Virus record (IMG/VR): IMGVR_UViG_3300044619_001162
Coordinates: 1-23,555 of that record
DNA from: a virus
Reading direction: 5' to 3' (one strand)
DNA: 23,555 nt
Below are positions 21,847-23,555 of the stretch, piece by piece. The notes beneath the pieces are model-generated. The model was not told where the DNA came from. It searched no databases and was given only the letters and a program-made list of their open reading frames with translations. The stretch's first letter is position 1; each line of letters opens with the position of its first letter. A program made the position numbers and the translations under genes.

Positions 21847-21858
21847 CCGCTTGTAACT
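21847..21858 (+). promoter_or_regulatory. CCGCTTGTAACT leader motif, copy 2
   Basis: Identical to copy 1. It begins 10 nt after the preceding hairpin and 31 nt before the ATG at 21890, repeating the hairpin-spacer-motif-gene order of the other early genes. Confidence 0.5.
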
Positions 21859-21889
21859 CTCATTACTATTAATCTAAAAACTGTATATT

Positions 21890-22117
21890 ATGAATGAAAC
21901 TGTTTTAGTTAAACTAACGGCTAACAATTGCAAAGTAAAATCCATTAGCCACAGAAACAATCTATTAGTAGATGTGATTGAAGGTGACTTCAGAAACTCT
22001 ATGATTATTATGCATAAAAAGTATTTTAATCAGATTGCTGCTCACGGAAGTGTTGAAGGTAGAATAAGACACACTGATGATGGGTTACTAATCTTTGAAG
22101 GATTTAGTTTCAGATAA
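21890..22117 (+). CDS. Small early protein, unknown function
   Basis: 75 aa, soluble and β-rich: MNETVLVKLTANNCKVKSIS, then LLVDVIEGDFRNSMIIMHKKY, then SVEGRIRHTDDGLLIFEGFSF. The strand-turn pattern suggests a small β-barrel or OB-like fold, but I cannot name a family. It has its own leader (motif CCGCTTGTAACT) and a terminator 5 nt after the stop. The codon usage agrees with the neighbouring early genes, so it is likely real. Confidence 0.72.
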   Translation: MNETVLVKLTANNCKVKSISHRNNLLVDVIEGDFRNSMIIMHKKYFNQIAAHGSVEGRIRHTDDGLLIFEGFSFR

Positions 22118-22121
22118 GAAT

Positions 22122-22148
22122 AAGGGGAGTAGTAATATTCCCCTTTTT
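22122..22148 (+). terminator. Rho-independent terminator
   Basis: Stem AAGGGGA / TCCCCTT (22122-22128 with 22139-22145), 10-nt loop, followed by a U run (total of five T). It ends the transcript of the 75-aa gene. Confidence 0.82.
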
Positions 22149-22191
22149 ATTTCACAACTTTAAACTATTATCAATTCTAAAACTAACAACT

Positions 22192-22260
22192 ATGGTAACA
22201 GCAATCATTTGGGGATTTGTATTCTTATTGTGTTATGTTAAATACCGCATAATGAGATAA
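22192..22260 (+). CDS. 22-aa membrane microprotein
   Basis: The frame reads MVTAIIWGFVFLLCYVKYRI then MR and stop. It is a single hydrophobic helix with a basic cytoplasmic end, flanked by two strong terminators (22122-22148 and 22266-22286), and the 43 nt before its ATG resemble the leader of the previous gene (ACTATTA…CTAAAACT). That organisation, one tiny gene per transcription unit, argues it is expressed. Single-helix microproteins may modulate host membrane complexes; no direct evidence exists here. Confidence 0.6.
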   Translation: MVTAIIWGFVFLLCYVKYRIMR

Positions 22261-22265
22261 TCAGT

Positions 22266-22286
22266 AAGGGGACATAGTCCCCTTTT
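22266..22286 (+). terminator. Rho-independent terminator after the microprotein
   Basis: Perfect 8-bp stem AAGGGGAC / GTCCCCTT (22266-22273 with 22277-22284) with triloop ATA, followed by TTTT. Confidence 0.85.
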
Positions 22287-22293
22287 AGATTTG
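22286..22293 (+). promoter_or_regulatory. TAGATTTG box, possible promoter of the OB-fold gene
   Basis: Matches TAnnTTTG on the plus strand and would start transcription near 22300, leaving a leader of about 105 nt that contains the 66-nt repeat and its hairpin. It overlaps the U run of the preceding terminator by one base. Confidence 0.42.
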
Positions 22294-22307
22294 AACCATA
22301 ATGCTTA

Positions 22308-22373
22308 GAACCATAGTGATTGTTGCTGCGCAACAGGCTTTTATTCTCCGCTTTTAACTGCAAGGGATTATTG
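22308..22373 (+). repeat. 66-nt leader repeat with covarying hairpin, copy 1
   Basis: From GAACCAT to ATTATTG, with the hairpin TGTTGC-TGC-GCAACA at 22321-22335 and CCGCTTTTAACT at 22348-22359. It lines up without gaps with 22843-22908. All eight middle stem bases differ between copies while pairing and the TGC loop are kept. It lies 33 nt before the ATG at 22407. Confidence 0.75.
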
Positions 22374-22406
22374 TTTTATTTATTAACTTTTTAAATTTTT
22401 AGCATT

Positions 22407-22790
22407 ATGGCAAAATTTGAATTTAAACCGGAAACAAACCCAAACACCGGTGAGAGAATGTTTGTAGCAACTATGCAAGGTAAACTTGTATCTATTGCTA
22501 CTAATCCACTAAACAATGCAAACGACAATGCATTTTACCCTGCAACAGTAGAGTATGAAAATGCAGAAGGTGTTAACACCAAGTCAGGTTGTTTAGTGTA
22601 TAAAAGCAATTATGATTATGGAATGTCTGTAGGAACAACCTACTTAGGCAAAGTAATTGTAATGCCAGGTAAAGCACCTTTACTTGTATTGTCTCACTTA
22701 GACCGTGCTAGTCAAGCTACTGTTGCTGACTTTGGGTTTGATTTGTCTCTATTGGAAACAACAGACTTTGACGCTGTTCCAAAGAAATAA
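22407..22790 (+). CDS. Conserved early protein, OB-fold/ssDNA-binding candidate
   Basis: 127 aa. The protein has an alternating β pattern that could form a five-strand OB-like barrel: MFVATMQGKLVSIATNP, then AFYPATVEYENAEG, then SGCLVYKSNYDYGMSVGTTY and LGKVIVMPGKAPLLVLSHL. Aromatic and basic residues (Y44, Y49, K60, Y65) could stack with single-stranded DNA. There is an acidic tail (SLLETTDFDAV) like those of SSB proteins, although it ends in KK. Crassvirales encode an SSB among early genes, which agrees with the location. It has a 110-nt leader holding the covarying hairpin and a strong terminator after it. The fold is inferred. Confidence 0.55.
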   Translation: MAKFEFKPETNPNTGERMFVATMQGKLVSIATNPLNNANDNAFYPATVEYENAEGVNTKSGCLVYKSNYDYGMSVGTTYLGKVIVMPGKAPLLVLSHLDRASQATVADFGFDLSLLETTDFDAVPKK

Positions 22791-22805
22791 CATTTCGGGG
22801 ATTAA

Positions 22806-22840
22806 CCTCACACAGATTGTGTGGGGTTTTTCCTTTTTAA
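22806..22840 (+). terminator. Rho-independent terminator after the OB-fold gene
   Basis: Nine-bp stem CCTCACACA / TGTGTGGGG (22806-22814 with 22818-22826, one G-U), triloop GAT, then TTTTTCCTTTTT. Confidence 0.88.
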
Positions 22841-22842
22841 TG

Positions 22843-22908
22843 GAACCATTGTGATTAAGCCTGCGGCTTAGGCTTGATTGCTCCGCTTTGAACTGTTAGG
22901 GAGTTGTG
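22843..22908 (+). repeat. 66-nt leader repeat with covarying hairpin, copy 2
   Basis: Second copy, GAACCAT to AGTTGTG, with the hairpin TAAGCC-TGC-GGCTTA at 22856-22870 and CCGCTTTGAACT at 22883-22894. It begins just after a terminator, so it heads a new transcript into the region beyond 22908. Confidence 0.75.
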
Positions 22909-22972
22909 CAGTAGATTAAACTACACGGTCATAGTAAGTCATAGTATGATATATTATTAGATTATACTATTA

Positions 22973-23083
22973 ATGCACACACACTTCATACTTGACGGTT
23001 ACTGTATTGGTAAAAATTATACAGAGATGTGTGAGAAACTAAGTGTGAGTGACAACCTTTCGGTCATATTAAAGGTATTGTAA
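22973..23083 (+). CDS. Doubtful short frame (36 aa)
   Basis: MHTHFILDGYCIGKNYTEMC and 16 more residues, ending at TAA. It lies 65 nt after the second leader repeat, and its composition is plausible for a small protein with a helix at the C-terminus. There is no family match, and the surrounding repeats make a non-coding role more likely. It is listed because the leader repeat in front of it otherwise precedes a gene. Confidence 0.25.
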   Translation: MHTHFILDGYCIGKNYTEMCEKLSVSDNLSVILKVL

Positions 23084-23166
23084 CAGCTGTAAAATTAGCA
23101 CATTCTTATTATTATATAATATAGCTAACACATACAGCAAGCACTACTCACACACATACCTACACT

Positions 23167-23212
23167 ACTAACACTATATCTATTACTCTTACTAGTTAGT
23201 ATTAGTGTTAGT
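23167..23212. repeat. Perfect 10-bp inverted repeat
   Basis: ACTAACACTA (23167-23176) is the exact reverse complement of TAGTGTTAGT (23203-23212), spacer 26 nt, within the pyrimidine-rich part of the non-coding region. Confidence 0.6.
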
Positions 23213-23555
23213 GTTTCACAGTAAAAGCTTCCGGGAAAGCTATATTTTCCGGTCATATATAGAAAAAGCAAAGGGATTTTAACAGAGTGTCTTTTATTCC
23301 CTTAACTGTCTAACTAACAGTATTCAAAGACGGGTCAGTAGTATAATTGGGATATAATTGTAGTGATTATATGGATATTATATGATAACTCCAACGGCTC
23401 TATTAGTATTAAGTCCTATTGTTTAGCATAGTTAACACAGCAGATAGGCATTACCTTTACTAAAATGCACACCATTTTGTTTAATAGTTATTACGTTCAC
23501 TGACTATTATTCTTTTCCTACTCAACCAGACAGGGCATTAGTGCTTGAAATAATG

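Larger units (their letters stand above)
22909..23555. other. Long non-coding region with direct and inverted repeats; origin or leader candidate
   Basis: No convincing gene apart from one 36-codon frame. Elements seen: tandem GTCATAGTA (22928-22936, 22938-22946); three copies of CGGTCATA (22926, 23061, 23250); hairpin CCTTT/AAAGG around 23056-23075; GTGTGAGT (23043-23050) inverted as ACTCACAC (23146-23153); a 10-bp inverted repeat (23167-23212); hairpin CCGGGAAA/TTTTCCGG (about 23231-23252); AAGGGA/TCCCTT (about 23271-23303). The ATG at 23553 may begin the next gene. Candidate replication origin or regulatory leader. Confidence 0.45.

Noticed and set aside
23330-23450. Possible tRNA (GTAGTATAATTGGGA resembles a D arm)
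   Set aside because: No T-loop consensus, no closing acceptor stem and no anticodon arm could be found.
1-23555. CRISPR array or insertion sequence
   Set aside because: No regularly spaced repeat series, transposase or terminal inverted repeats were seen on either strand.

Overview
The window is a segment of an AT-rich tailed-phage genome that infects Bacteroidota, most probably a crAss-like phage (Crassvirales). Three things point there: portal and TerL next to each other, followed upstream by a PD-(D/E)XK nuclease, an IHF/HU-fold protein and small conserved proteins; the lack of clear Shine-Dalgarno sites; and promoters with the Bacteroidota -7 box TAnnTTTG. All stops used are standard, including TAG and TGA, so I see no recoding. 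The assignment rests on recognised protein motifs only, because no database search was possible.

Layout. Bases 1-21215 are a nearly continuous block of minus-strand genes and 21648-22790 carry short plus-strand genes, so the window spans the divergent junction between two transcriptional halves. Read in the direction of transcription (right to left), the minus block splits into units, each with a promoter-like box and mostly a hairpin terminator: (i) a structured RNA candidate, 21438-21222; (ii) an HExxH peptidase, an aminoacyl-tRNA-protein transferase (ATE/Bpt)-like protein and a 65-aa protein, 21200-19899; (iii) a GT-B glycosyltransferase with two sulfotransferases, 19769-17316; (iv) five small genes including a GroES-like protein, a DUF3310 protein and a possible Acb2-like anti-CBASS protein, 17240-15776; (v) three adhesins sharing an MDILN anchor plus a 53-aa gene, 15646-13199; (vi) tail-fibre/adhesin genes, 13109-8233; (vii) a lysis cassette and accessory small genes, 8160-6392; (viii) the packaging module, 6279 to the left edge, with TerL and a portal gene cut by the window.

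Two promoter types are visible. The TAnnTTTG box precedes units i-iv and viii. A different motif, TTTTTAGTATATTA, lies 20-26 nt before the first gene of units v, vi and vii and looks like a late promoter.

The plus-strand genes (two small proteins, a 22-aa membrane microprotein and a conserved OB-fold/SSB-like candidate) are each followed by their own hairpin, and most are preceded by the motif CCGCTTKKAACT. Two of these leaders belong to a 66-nt repeat whose 6-bp, triloop hairpin has changed all eight of its middle stem bases while keeping pairing. That covariation, and the structured RNA at the divergent junction, are the best candidates for undescribed biology here. The last 640 bases contain no convincing gene but are full of short direct and inverted repeats.
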